DNA from: Abelmoschus esculentus
Taxonomy: Eukaryota; Streptophyta; Magnoliopsida; Malvales; Malvaceae
Assembly (NCBI GenBank): GCA_035048815.1
Contig: JAUCBN010000017.1
Location: 14,690,936-14,754,935 of the forward strand
Reading direction: 5' to 3'
DNA length: 64,000 nt
In this document: piece by piece, positions 48,617 to 60,989 of the stretch
How positions within the stretch are numbered: position 1 is the stretch's first letter
How the letters are laid out: the number at the start of each line of letters is the position of its first letter
Notes under the pieces: generated by a model
Database searches by the model: none
The model's input: the letters and a program-made list of their open reading frames with translations, nothing else
What the model was told of the DNA's origin: nothing
Position numbers and translations under genes: made by a program

Positions 48617-51600
48617 TATGCTGGAATAAACTGTCTCGAACCGAACTGCCTTGAGACTAGTAAAGGGTGAAAGCTCGGAGCTGGAGAGCATCACGTCGGA
48701 TAATATCTAACTCCCACTTAAGGGTGAAAGCTCGGGTCGAGAGCTTATGCATGAATGACAAGATAAAAAATAAAAAGTTATCCTTATTCAAATAATGTTC
48801 ACTTAACAATAAAAAATTAAATTAATATCTAACTCCAAAATACCAAAATGCCACGTAAATTTTGAAAACATTAGGCCTGACTCACAAAAAAAATAATAAT
48901 TTTTTAAGTCCCCAGCGGAGTCGCCAAGCTGTCGCGACCTTTTTTGAAAAAAATGCGGTTTTTTTTAGGGTGAAAAAGTTCGACGATTGATTTCAAAAAA
49001 CATGAATTTTATTAATCTTGAAAAATCCAAATCTTAGGAAAATATAATTTAATTTTGAAAAAAGATTGACTTGGAGTCGCCACCGGCCACTTAGGTAGGC
49101 CAGACACCATAAAAATAAACCAGAGATTCGTTTTGAAAAAGTTGGGTTCGGGAGTCGGTTACGTGTAAGGACGACCCTTATAAACGCCCAAAAATTGGTA
49201 CCTTGAAAAACATTACGTGGCATTTGACATTTTGGAGAAAGATATTAATTTAATTTCCCATTGTTAAGTGAACATTATTTGAACTTGGATATCCTTTTGA
49301 TTTAGAAGTTACACCACTTTTAAACTTGAGTTGATCGAGACGTCCTCTATATAGGAAACCTCACCCAAATTTAAAAGAATGTAACTTCCGCCTCAAAAGG
49401 CTAAAGTAAAATACATGATTATTTTTTATCTTGTTCATTTTAAGTTCTAATCCTAGAAAAGGCTCCATTACTTAAGTTTTTAAAACCTAGGTTACTAGCG
49501 TTTACTAGTTATTATCCATTTTAATTCTAAACCTAAGTTTTTATCAAAATTCTAGGTTTTTAATAACACATGAATTCGATGCCAAGGTACACTCTCTAGG
49601 TCAGCATCTTAGTGCGTCAAAACACCAACCTCTTTAGTGTATCCGAGACATAAGATTCACATGTTATGTTACTAGATTTTCTCCCTAATTAAATTAAATT
49701 AATTAATTTAAGTGACTAATCCTAAAAAGGCACTAAATTAATTAACCTAAGTTATTTAGGTGACCTCCCTAAAGCATGCTATGCAAGACAACATAAAATA
49801 AAGTAAACGCATGATAAAGGAACTTCAATTTTATTAAAATCATGGTACATCATATTACATCCAAAATTTCATCTCACATGAGTACAAAAAGGGACTTGAA
49901 TGAAAAAGATTACGAAGGATCCGAGAACAAACCTTGAACAAAGGACAAGACTTAAATTAAGTGAAATTAATCTTTAAAGCTTTTAGAAATTTTTAATTAA
50001 GTTAATTAATTAAACTTTTCTTAACTTCAAATTTTAAATCTTAATTAAAGTCTAGTGAATTAGGTTCAAAAGGTTTAATGTTGGGTGAAACTTAATTAAG
50101 TTGATTTTTAAATCTTAACTTAGAAACTTTAAATTAATTAAAAGTTTTAATTAAAGTAATTTCTAAGTTTTTAAGAATTTAATTTTAACCTAATTAAAGT
50201 TTGGCGAAATTATTAGACTTAATTAATTTTAAAACTTAACATTTTAGGAATTAATTAAAATTAATTAAATTAATTAATTAAAATTATTTCTTAAATTTTA
50301 AGAATTAAAAGCCTAATTAAAGTCTAAGTTGGGTGAATGTTTTAGAGTTTTAAGGCAAAATTAGACCTAATTTAGTTTAATTTTTAAACCTTAGAAATTA
50401 ATTAAAATTATTTTCTAATTTTTAAGAATTTTAAAAACCTAATTAAAGTCTAATTTAGAGTGTGTTTTAAAGTTCAAGGGCAAAAACTAAACCTAATTTG
50501 GGTTAATTTTAAGACTTAATTTTTAGAAATTAATTAAAATTAATTAGGATAATTAATTAAAATTATTTTCTATTCTTAAGAGTTAAATTAAACCTATTAG
50601 AGTCTAATTTTTAAGGCTTAAGGGTTAAATTAACTTATATTAGAGTTAAATTAGATTAAATTAATTTTAAAGTTTATTAAAAATTAAATCAAAACTTAAA
50701 TTAAGTATTAATTAAAATTTTTAATCTCTAAAATTAATTTTTAAAACCTAATTAAGGCTAAAACTGAATTAATTTAATCCTAATTACCTATTTATGAGTC
50801 TAATTAAGGAACTAGGGACCTAATTGAACTGATCCTAAAGTTTTAGGGACTAATTAGGGCTTTCTAGGACTAAATTGAGTGATTTCTAAAACCTTGGGGT
50901 TAAAAAGGGAAACGGTTCAAAGTTCGAGGACCTAAAGTGTAATTTTACCCACCCGTTTAAAAAAGTGCAGATCCGGGTTCAACCCGGATCCGAACCCGCT
51001 TCATACCCGGCTGCCAAACGGCGCCGTTTCAAGGGAGTATAAAGCTCCTTTTCCGAGTTGACTCGGTCAGATGGGTCTCTCCCCAACTCGGTTCAACTTA
51101 CCGAGTTCTAAAACTCTCTGAAACTAACACTCCCAACCCAGAAAAACTAAGCGAAAATGGATCAAAACCTATGAATCCTATGGTGTTCTTCGGTGTTCTT
51201 CATGAACACGAAGAACACGAAGAACATCGGTCTAGGAGTGCTGCGAGTTCCGCCCGTGAATCCAAAGCTCCGCCGTCTGGCGCCGCTCCGGCGTATTCGC
51301 CGACCACCGCGAAACACGCCGGTCGTCGCTCAGACACCGCCGGCCACCGTCTCTAATTCCGGTGAGGTCACCGGAGGCTCGAAAACGTGTCGAGAACCAT
51401 CAAATCAACCCCAAAAACAGTCCAAACACCCTAAAATCGAATCTAAATCTCTAAAAAACAGATCTACACTTCCCCTAAACCTACCGGCCAAGAACAAAAC
51501 CTTAAAACAAACAACAACCGAAAACAAGAAACGATCGAGCTTACCTTTGCGAAACCTTGCTCCGATCGAGTCCTCAATCCGATTCAAGCTCCGGTCGCCG

Positions 51601-51943
51601 ATTTCCAGTACTGATTTCTCCTTGTGCTATTGCCGATTCCTTCAGTGAATTCCAATTGCTCCCAAAAACTCTCGTCGATTAATGCCCCTTAGGTGCCGAT
51701 TCAATCCTTAAAAAGGATTTGAATCAGAGTCCTAAACCTGTTGAATTCCTATCCACTCCAACAAAACCACACTCAACTTCAAAATCCCCAAAGAATCCGG
51801 CCGAACGAACCCTACTCTCCCATGACTCTGTTTCACGATTTTTCAGTTTTTTTAATTTTAATTTTTTTTAATATTATATTATATATTATTATTAATTTAT
51901 TAATTATTATTTATTTATATTATTTATTACGTTTTCGTGTTGA
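48617..51943. mobile_element. 3.3-kb LTR-like segment replacing the middle of the copia 3' LTR
   Basis: This sequence is foreign to the copia LTR. It contains AGCGGAGTCGCC followed by TGTCGCGACCTTTTTT (48912-48948), a style seen at gypsy 3' LTR boundaries in plants. Next are AT-rich TTAATTAA-laden sequence (49980-50780) and a GC-rich part with a TATA-like GGGAGTATAAAGC near 51035. The last 250 bp are AT-rich again. It may be a large solo LTR or several fused remnants. No pol gene is present. The open frame at 51193-51648 has no domain I recognise. Confidence 0.5.
48778..49300. repeat. ~85-bp inverted repeat with 350-bp loop
   Basis: Positions 48778-48860 (ATTCAAATAATGTTCACTTA ... ATGCCACGTAA) recur inverted at 49212-49300 (TTACGTGGCAT ... 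TAAGTGAACATTATTTGAA). The arms match at most positions. The loop contains the AGCGGAGTCGCC / TGTCGCGACC boundary-like sequence. Confidence 0.75.
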
Positions 51944-51985
51944 CACCCCCTCTTGGCCATCTTTCAAAGATTGATCAACTCAACA
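51944..51985 (+). repeat. copia 3' LTR, final 42 bp
   Basis: CACCCCCTCTTGGCCATCTT through ATTGATCAACTCAACA matches the last 42 bp of the 5' LTR (32424-32465). It is followed at once by the target duplication ATCAT. About 426 bp of LTR that should precede it (equivalent to 31998-32423) are absent. Confidence 0.85.
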
Positions 51986-51990
51986 ATCAT

Positions 51991-52636
51991 CACTACCGTT
52001 ATCATTACCACAATCGTTTCGTCTAATTATCTATTGTTGAAAATCGGTGTATCGATCGACTTCCTAATGTCAGAAGAAACCAAAATCGCAAAAATAAAAT
52101 TATCGGTATACTTACTTTCGGATATAAATAATAATTAATTGGAAAAAACGATTATTGTGATCTGACGGTGATAGTAGTGATCTCTAATACGATAATAAAT
52201 GATGACCATTATGATAATTTAAGATTTAAGATTTTACTTTAGGGATTTGAATATTGAGGCAATAAAAAATTATATGTAAAATTAAAAACGAAAAAAATAA
52301 ATATATTAAATTCATAAATCGGGGATAATTGATAGACTATTTCAGTATCTTGCATATTCCCTTTTGTGTGTGATTATATTTTTTTCTGTAAAACTAAAAT
52401 CCCAAAAAATACAAGAAAAAAAAAAGAAAATTAAAATTGAAGGAAATAAAAACCAGGGTTTCGTCTTCTAAACAAACTGAGTTTGCTTACTCTCTTTGAA
52501 TTGGGGGGAGTTTCAAATGCCTTCAAATTTCCGTGCTAAATTGTTGGGCAGAACCCTAGAGAGTACCAAAGTTTAACGCCTTTTGGCCGATTCCGCGCGC
52601 CTTTGAGTTTCGATTATTCTTTTAATTTACTTTCCG
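51991..52636 (+). promoter_or_regulatory. 5' flank of the HUA2-like gene
   Basis: Only about 650 bp separate the retrotransposon island from the HUA2-like start codon. Positions 51991-52420 are AT-rich. Positions 52450-52636 are mixed and probably transcribed leader (GGGTTTCGTCTTC, GAGAACCC-like words). I see no distinct TATA box. Confidence 0.4.
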
Positions 52637-55600
52637 ATGGCGCCCGTCCGAAGGAAAGGCAACAGTAAGGCGGCTGCTTCCGCCGCCGCTCGCCGTCAAT
52701 GGAAAGTCGGCGATCTTGTCCTTGCTAAAGTCAAAGGTTTCCCTGCTTGGCCTGCCACGGTATGGCGATACTTAAATCACTATCCTTTTTTTATATATAT
52801 TTTATGAAAATCTTTATTATGTTAGAAGATAAGTTATTGCCATTAGGGTTTGTACTTGCATAGTTGCATGTGATTGTTTTCTTGATAATTTTGTTTTGTT
52901 TGTTTAGGTGGCTTGGTTAATTTCTTTCTATCAGGGTTTAATTGTGTCTTGCTAGAGTAGGGGTTTCTTTTGTTTTACATTTATGATGTTTAGCTTATTT
53001 TAATTTACTTGTCACTAATAAAAGGAGGATGTTCTTGGAATTTGTTCATTCTGAATCTTGAATGATTTTATTAGAAAATTAAATCGAAACCTTGTTGGTT
53101 AGTTCTATTGAAAACTGCCTATGGAAATTGAATTTTGGTTTCTATATTCTGCTAAAATTACTTAGGAGTAAGTGGATATTTGTTCTTTAAGATGTTTTTG
53201 TCATATCTAACTTCCTTACTTTTGATTATTTAGTGCTCCCAATCTGCCTAATTTTCTTCCATTTTCCCCCTTCTGATCTCCACCGCTTTATTTTCTTTGT
53301 TTTTTGTTCTATTCGGTAACGTAATCATTTGCTTCTTATGTTTTTGTTTCCAATTGCTTGCAACAGATAAGTGAGCCTGAGAAGTGGGGTTATTCATCTG
53401 ATAGGAAGAAAGTTTTGGTTCACTTTTTTGGAACACAGCAAATGTAAGTGCATTTTCCATCTTTATCTTTCTGTTCTACGCCACACTTTTCTTTGCTGTT
53501 CATTTCTCTCTTTTGCCCCGTTTTGTCATTCTGTTAGAATATTAGCTTCGTCATGCCCATATGTAAATTTACTTTTTACCCGATGTTGGTTTTCGCCAAA
53601 ATTGAATCTCAATATGCTATTGGTTGCATGACTGATCTTTTCCTTAGTTTTGATTGGATCTTCTTTTCCATGTTACCTAATGCCTTATGCTCTATTTGGA
53701 TGTCCTTTGGTTCTTCCTCTTTATATTATAATATTCAGCCTGATTATAAGTTTTATAGTTTTTGTTTAGAGAACCTATAAGGGGATTTTTGACGGGTAAA
53801 ACTACCGTCATAGGAAATGTAGTTTTTCATGGCTTTCAAGAAAAGTGATGTGTCTTTAGTTGAGACACTACAATTCTCAATTATCTTTTCTGCTTGGTTG
53901 TGACATATTTCACTGTAACATTGGGATATGTGTTAGAAAAGAAGTTTTACATTCTGGAATATCAAAAGCTTGGGAGTATTGCCAGTATTTTTTTTCTGAT
54001 TTGGGAAAGCCATGTGGTTCTTTGTTGATTCTGATGAGCAATCTTTTCCTTAGTTTAACTTGGATCTTTTCCATGTTCTCAAACGGTCCAAGCCTTGTGC
54101 TCTCTTTGGGTGTCTTTGGTTTTTCCTTATTATATTTAGCCTGATTATAAGTTCTATAGTTTTTGATAAGAACCTATGCAGGGTTTCTCAAAGGGTAATG
54201 CTATTGTAATAGGAAATGTACTTTTTGGAGGTTTCCAAGAAAAGTGACGCATCTCCTGTTGAGGAGATACTACCATTCTCATTTATCTTTTTCTGCTTGG
54301 TTGTGACATCTGTCTGTAATGCTTGGACTTTTGTTATAAAAGAAGTCTTACATGCCGGTGGTTTAAAAGAATTCTAACATATCAGGTACCTGGAAAGTAT
54401 TGCTGGTAATTTTTTTCCAATTTGGGGAAAACTTGTGTGGTTATTTGTTGATGGTGATGTTTAATAAGAGACGTACTCCTTAAACTTGGAAATCCACAAA
54501 CTATAACTAATGTAGTCATTTAATAACTTACTTTAGAAGTTCATTATTTTCTTTTGTTAGTGTTGTAACTGTACTTTCGTCTTCGTAGTGATGTTTCATA
54601 TGTTTAATTTTTTATGTGAAAGTTTTGCAACACCTTTTAAAAAACTGAAAAGGGTGGTGGAATGAAAAGATGCTATTTTTAATGTGTAGCACCTTATTTA
54701 TAATAAGAATTTTGTTTCTCACTGCTATTCTGTTTGCTATAGTTACCTTATCTAAATAAACTGCATGACTAAAAGCTATTGCATATATTTGTTACTATAA
54801 TATTGTTGTAAAACTATTTTTGCTTTGTCTTTTTCAATTGGGTATATATATTTGTTGTTATTTGACATAGTGTTATCTATATAAATCGTATATAACCTTT
54901 ACATTGACTAAAGGGAATTGGATATATTTGTTATATGAATTAGAGAATCGTAATGATTATTGTAAATATGTTAAGGGTTGCCTTTGTTGACAATATTATT
55001 ATTTGTGTCAGTTATTTGGTTATTATAATGAAATCAATATATTAGTATTTTATTAAAAGAATTAGAAAATCTTATTTACGAGTATTTTATGTCCTTAGAA
55101 GTCTTTCCTTAGTAGGAGACTTGATTTTAATTACTTTAGTAACTCTTCTGTTTGACTTGTAACAAAATATTTTTGTAATTTTTTGTTGGTCTTTTCCATT
55201 TGGGTATTTATATTTGTGGTTATTTGACATGACTCCATCATTTTGCTCCTTGTATGTATGTAGTTTCCGTTGGCATGTTTTGGTTTTTGTTAATTGTTAT
55301 GGATACCTTCCATGCAGAGCCTTCTGTAATCCCGCTGATGTCGAAGCATTTACTGAAGAAAAGAAGCAATCTCTTTTGATCAAACGTCAGAGGAAGGGTG
55401 CTGATTTTGTTCGTGCACTTCAGGAAATTATTGACAGTTATGAGAAGTCAAAGAAGCAGGACCAGGTTAATAATTTTAGTTATGATAATAGAGTCACTGG
55501 AGAAAATTGTGAGAACTCAGTGGACTCATCTGCGTCAAAGGATCTAACTGACACTTACGAGGCCAGACCGGAATTTCCGTTAGAAACTTCAGATGCTGTT

Positions 55601-58600
55601 AGAAATCGAAATGATCCAAGCCTTGCAGCTGAGGTTACTCAAGTTGAGGCAAAAATACATGGTCTGTGTGAAAAAGAATCCATTTCAGAGCAACCTCCTG
55701 ATACAGTGTTGGTTAAAGAAACTCCAGCATTGACTACATACTCATCAAGAGAAAGATCTGAAGGTTTGCAATTTCAAAAATTCATTGCACAGCAGAACAC
55801 AGCTCAAAGCTCATCAAGGGTGGAACCATCTAGATTCCAGAACTTCACGAAGCTATCTAATGATGTTAGGACTGATTTTGATATATCAACAAATGTGATC
55901 CTTGATGGACCCTTGAGGAGGAATAAACGAATCAAGAAATCTACAGAAGCTTTCGAGAGTGATGATGTTGACTCATCTATGTTAACATCAAATGGTAGCT
56001 TGGGTGATAATGGCTCAGAAATTGCCACTGTTGATTCGGATGGTGGTAGTTTGAATGAAGGCAGCACGGTGGATTCTAATTGCAAACCCGAACACTCTGA
56101 GAGTGTTCTTGAGGGTTTGGAAGATGTTGAGTTGAGTAAAGGGTTTGATTTTCAAATAAAGAATGTTTTCGCTAAGAAGAAAAGGAAACCGTTTAGAAAG
56201 TGGATGAATAATGGCCCTGGTGAGCCTCCTGCTAGAATGGACGAAGAAGAAAATTTGGATTTAGGAATCAATAATGCTAGGCAAAATTTGCAAAATACAT
56301 GTGAAAATTCTAATGTTAAATATTCCAAAGATGATGGAGATGAGCACCTGCCATTGCTGAAAAGAGCAAGGGTACGTTTGGGCAAACTGACAGCTGCTGG
56401 TGACTTCAATTGTTCTTCACCAACTGAAGAAAAGCCTGTTAATGAAGGTGCAGTCGTTTCATTGGAACAGATGAGTCCACCATCAAGCTATTACAGCGAT
56501 TTTCCTACTGATAAAGACTCTTTGGATTTTAAGAGACCTTTGATTAATATATCACCTTCAAAAGGTAACATTAGCTTCACACCAGAAGGCCAAGAACCTT
56601 TGAAAGTTGAGAGAAATCAATTAGGCTGCTTGGCAGGTGGTGAGGCTGCCTTGCCTCCTTCTAAGCGTCTCCATCGTGCTTTGGAAGCTATGTCTGCTAA
56701 TGCTGCAGATCAGACATGTGCTGAACACACACTAAAAATGAAAACACTAGATGGTCAATGTCATGGTTCTCCAATTAGGAGTGATTCTCATATAACTGTT
56801 AAGGACGAAGAAGCCATAGGGTTTAAGCAAGGTGGCATAGATTTGATTGTTAATCATGATTCCTGTATCTTTTCCATGTCAAATTCAATGCCTTTGGAGA
56901 AACTAACCAATTCTTCTTTGAAATCAGATATTTGCAGTCAACCTGCTGATAGTCCTAACAGTCAAAAGCATGATCTCGATAAGGATGTCTTAGTCAAGTG
57001 CATGAACCATGTTATTCAAGATACTCGTGAAGGTCACAGTTTAGAATGCTTATCACCTAATCCTGACAAAATCCAGGCTACCAATTGTGAAGGTCGCAGT
57101 TCTTCAGATCAGTTGCTTTCAAAGGATGATTCTGATGTTGAAGCTGTTGGCTTAAGCAATATTAGGGATGAAAATCCTAATGATCAGTTAAATACATCAG
57201 AACATACTGACATGAGTTTGGATCCTGTCACAGGGACTGAGAAAACTTGCAAAATTTCACCTCAAGAGGGTTCAAATGTTTTTCAGTGTGCTGCCCAGCA
57301 TGCCATTCATGAGAAAAGTGAGTCATTGAAGATTCAAAGTGATGACAACAGCTTAGTCCACAGCATGTAAGCATTGCTTCCTTAATTCTATCATAGCTAT
57401 TCTGTGAATTTATAGAGGAACATTTTGTTTAAAGTTATACATGAAATATCAACATTTAACAGTGTCATTTGCACCTGTAATCATGGAAGTGGCTTCTCTA
57501 ATTTAATCTAATCTTTTGGATTATGAATGCAATAATTGTAAGTGAACTTAATAGTTGCAACGCTAATATCAACATGAACCTTGTAAAGGAACTGAATTCC
57601 CCAGGGGACCTATCTAAGTGTTTCCTGGGTGTTTTTGTTTTTATGTCTTCAGCACATGTCCGTCCTTAATTTCTAGAATTGACTTTCTTGTTTTGACTTA
57701 GTTGTGAGGTTCCAGAAGCATTTCAAACTGACCAGAGGCGGATGGCAACTAGTTTGATTCCTGATAACAACTCCGACAAGGATACTGTACGTGTCCGGTC
57801 AAGTCCATCGTCAGTTGATGAAGTAGATTCTCCTGTTAGAGTGTCTCCTTCCAATGTTTCAAATTTCCATGTTTCCACTTCAGAGAGTGCTAATATCATC
57901 ATTCCAAGCAATGGGTATTGTAGTCCAAATTTTCAGACCCGGTCCAATAAATCCCTATCTGTTTCAATTGTTGACGATGAAGGTAAAGCTGACTCTGTGG
58001 CCTCTGAAAGGCCCAAATCTGTCAGTAAGTGCAGTAGTTACACCGAAGCACATGCTGCTTTGTCATCATTTGAAAATACACTTGCAGTCTTATCAAGGAC
58101 AAAAGAGAGCATTGCTCATGCAACACGGATAGCAATTGACTGTGCAAAATTTGGTGCTTCTGCTAAGGTAGGATATTTCTTTACTTCTTTTATGTTAATT
58201 TTTTTATTTGTTTGTATTATAGTTGTTGGGTTTCATGAAATTGTATTTTAATGGCTTTAAAATTGAGGGATATGCAAGTTATCAGGAGATGTTTTATTTA
58301 GACTACTGGTAGATATGTAGTTAAGAACGAAAAATGGTAGAAAACTGGCAATACTTTAAATTACTCCTAAATTTTATGGGGACTTTTTATTATTTCCTAG
58401 CATTGGCAACATATTCAGATCAGAAAAGTTGGAGACCTTAAATTGTTATTGGATTAGGAATCTGTTCTAAATTGTTTTGGGGAAAGGGTGTGACCAAATA
58501 AATAAAGAAATTATTTATCAGTACAATCACTGCTGGTGCTTCTTGAAAGCTTTTAATCCCTAATCATCTTTTTCCAGTCCATGTGATTATTTAAGGATAA

Positions 58601-60989
58601 CTTAAGGCAAGTAGTTTTTATTATGGATACTGGATATTTGTATATTTATTTTATGTTCATGTTGTTATTTGTTAAAATTGAGGGATATGTGAAATATTAC
58701 GACATTTTTCTTCTTCTATAGTAGCACCCAAAATTTAACTTAGACATCAGCAAATTTTGGCATTAAAAGTTGGAAATTGTTTGTTCCTTTTTTTATTTTA
58801 TTAAGATTTGTAGTGTATCATTGAAAATACTGACCAAGCGATCATGTTCTGAGAATATATACAGAAGGTGTATCCATACATACTAAAATATTTAATCCAT
58901 GTGAATGCATTGATTACTTTGGTTTAACATAGGTTGTGGAAATCATTGCTCGCAATCTGGAAAATGAGTCAAGTTTACACAAAAGGGTGGACTTGTTCTT
59001 TCTCGTGGACTCTATAATTCAATGCTCCCGGGCTTTGAAAGGTAATATTTATGTTTAACTATCTATCTTGGTGTAGTATAATTTAGCCATGTGATGGATG
59101 TTTGGTTATGTATTATAAATGCGACTGTTTTTAATGAGTTTGATGTCCAGGTGATGTTGGTGGCGTCTACCTTTCAGCTATTCAAGCAGCATTACCTCGT
59201 CTACTCTCTTCTGCAGCTCCAACTGGACCTAGTGCACATGAAAACCGTCGGCAATGCTTAAAGGTGAGTGACTTTTGGCTGCTTTTTGTTTTTGATTTTT
59301 GGTTTCTCACCTACTTTGTTCGAAATAGGTTTTGAGACTTTGGCTGGAAAGAAAAATTCTTCCAGAATCTGTTGTACGCCACCATATGAGAGAACTTGAT
59401 TCATTTAGTGTTTCATCTTCGGGTGGGCCTTTTTCTCGGCGTACAGCTAGAACAGAGAGACCATTCGATGATCCTGTCAGAGACATGGAGGGTATGCTTG
59501 TGGATGAGTATGGAAGGTATGAATTTCTGAATCTCTATAATTCATTATTACATATAAAATTTCTGGAATTGAGTTTCTAATATATATATATATATATATT
59601 TGTTTCCTCAGCAATTCTAGCTTTCAGCTTCCCGGATTTTGTATGCCCCGAATACTGAAGGATGAGGATGAGGGAAGTGATTCTGATGGAGGTAGTTTTG
59701 AGGCTGTCACTCCAGAGCATGATTCTCGAATCCCTGGAGAACAAGAGGTAAATCCTGCAATTGAAAAGCGCAGGCATATTTTGGAAGATGTTGATGGTGA
59801 ACTTGAGATGGAGGATGTTGCCCCCTCTGAGGCTGAAATGAGTGCAGCCACTGCTGCTGTTGGAGTCTATGTTGCACAAGCTTCAGGGCAGCAGGGTGAT
59901 CAGCATTTTTCTTTGCCATTTGCCCCTCCTTTACCTCATGATGTGCCTCCATCATCACCTCTGCCTCCACCGCCACCTCCCAACCCTCCTCCTTGTCCTA
60001 TTTCTGATCACCATGGAAGCGTTAATTCAACAATTCATGTAGGTCTTGTTTGTATTGCCTGCTGTGATTTCATATTTTTATTATTAAAGTGTTATATTTC
60101 CATTCTTTGTTTTGGTTATATTTGCAGAATAGGCAAGACGATTTGCGCTCTACACTTCCCTCATCCATTGCACACAGAATTAATCCAGCTATGTGCACCT
60201 CTTCAGTTCCTTATCATGGACATGAGTCTAGAGATCTTCCGGTCCCTATGCAGGTTTCTGATTTTAATACCTCTTTCAGCAGTTACTCTCTACATCCGAT
60301 AAATAATATTCAACAAACCGATGGTCTGAACTTCCATCACAATGACTACCCTCCACGACCCCCTCATCCTCTCCCCTCAAATCAGTTCTCATATGGTAAT
60401 TCAGGCCCACATATGAACCCGGTGAGGGATGCCCCACCTCCTCCCTACTCCTACAGATACTATTCACCTAACATGGAAGGGGGAAACTATTATAATAGCC
60501 ATGAGAGAATGCAACCGACCTCAAACGACCATAGAGACAACAGGAGGTTTCCTCCACCTCCTTTCTGTGGTAGGTTCTTTCAATTGTCTTTTACTGACAG
60601 TCTTTTCATATGCCTTTTATTGTCAGATGATATTTGATTGTACTTGTTTTATAATGTTCTCATCTTAGGTCCGCAGTATGCTGCTGATAATCCTGAAGCA
60701 CCATATGGCTACAGTTCATATGGTGGGCCCCAGTGTGAACCGACAAGGTATCCAAACCAAGGATGGGGCTTCCATCCCCCTCCAATGGATCACAGAAACT
60801 CCTTTCCTGTCAGACCATATCCAGAAGGTATAGTATCTGTTAGATCAAGAGGTTTGCATTTCTCTTGTTAGATAGTGCCCTAAAAGTTTACTCTTCTTAG
60901 ATATCATTTTACATTTGCACACTTGCTAGATAGGGCTGTTTCTTAGTACCTTTGTATTTGTTTCAGCTCCAAGCTGGCGTCCAAGATGA
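52637..60989 (+). CDS. HULK2: HUA2-like PWWP/CID nuclear protein, 11 coding exons
   Basis: This encodes a nuclear factor of the HUA2 family, which acts in transcription and pre-mRNA processing of floral regulators such as FLC and AGAMOUS. Exons: 52637-52759, 53367-53443, 55318-57366, 57702-58167, 58933-59041, 59151-59263, 59329-59516, 59612-60038, 60128-60569, 60669-60827, 60967-60989. All junctions are GT-AG and in phase. The total is 4176 nt, or 1391 residues, close to HUA2 at about 1392. The PWWP domain (about 23-90) spans exons 1-3, with PAWP in place of PWWP. A long acidic/Ser-rich middle has basic clusters (RRNKRIKKS, KKKRKPFRKW) suitable for nuclear import. A CID/RPR domain (about 860-1010, YTEAHAALSSFENTL to VVRHHMRELD) binds the RNA polymerase II tail in relatives. 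The C-terminus is Pro-rich. Whether it is HULK2 rather than another paralogue rests on gene order. Confidence 0.92.
53637..54460. repeat. 406-bp tandem duplication inside HUA2-like intron 2
   Basis: CTTTTCCTTAGTTT starts at 53637 and 54043. Both copies run in parallel through GCCTGATTATAAGTT, TAGGAAATGTA and CTGCTTGGTTGTGACAT to the end of each unit. The copies have diverged by many substitutions. The unit has no exon-like content. Confidence 0.75.

Larger units (their letters stand above)
31331..51985 (+). mobile_element. outer Ty1/copia element (SIRE-like), nested and broken
   Basis: The target duplication ATCAT lies at 31326-31330 and 51986-51990. Both LTRs start TGTAAAACTAAATTTG, and both end in ATTGATCAACTCAACA. 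The primer binding site TGGTATCAGAGCC follows the 5' LTR and a purine tract precedes the 3' LTR. The order is gag, protease, integrase, reverse transcriptase, RNase H, as in Ty1/copia, with an extra ORF after pol as in the SIRE/Maximus lineage. Gag is split by a gypsy element. The 3' LTR has lost a middle portion, replaced by a 3.3-kb segment. Stops are present in gag, protease/integrase, reverse transcriptase and the extra ORF, so it cannot move alone. Confidence 0.9.

Noticed and set aside
51193..51648. 151-codon GC-rich frame near the end of the inserted segment
   Set aside because: It is basic and low in complexity, has no domain and probably reflects LTR leader sequence. It is kept only as part of a promoter-like observation.
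53371..54144. Hydrophobic open frames in HUA2-like intron 2
   Set aside because: They fall in the intron's duplicated, T-rich sequence and overlap exon 2 in the wrong frame.
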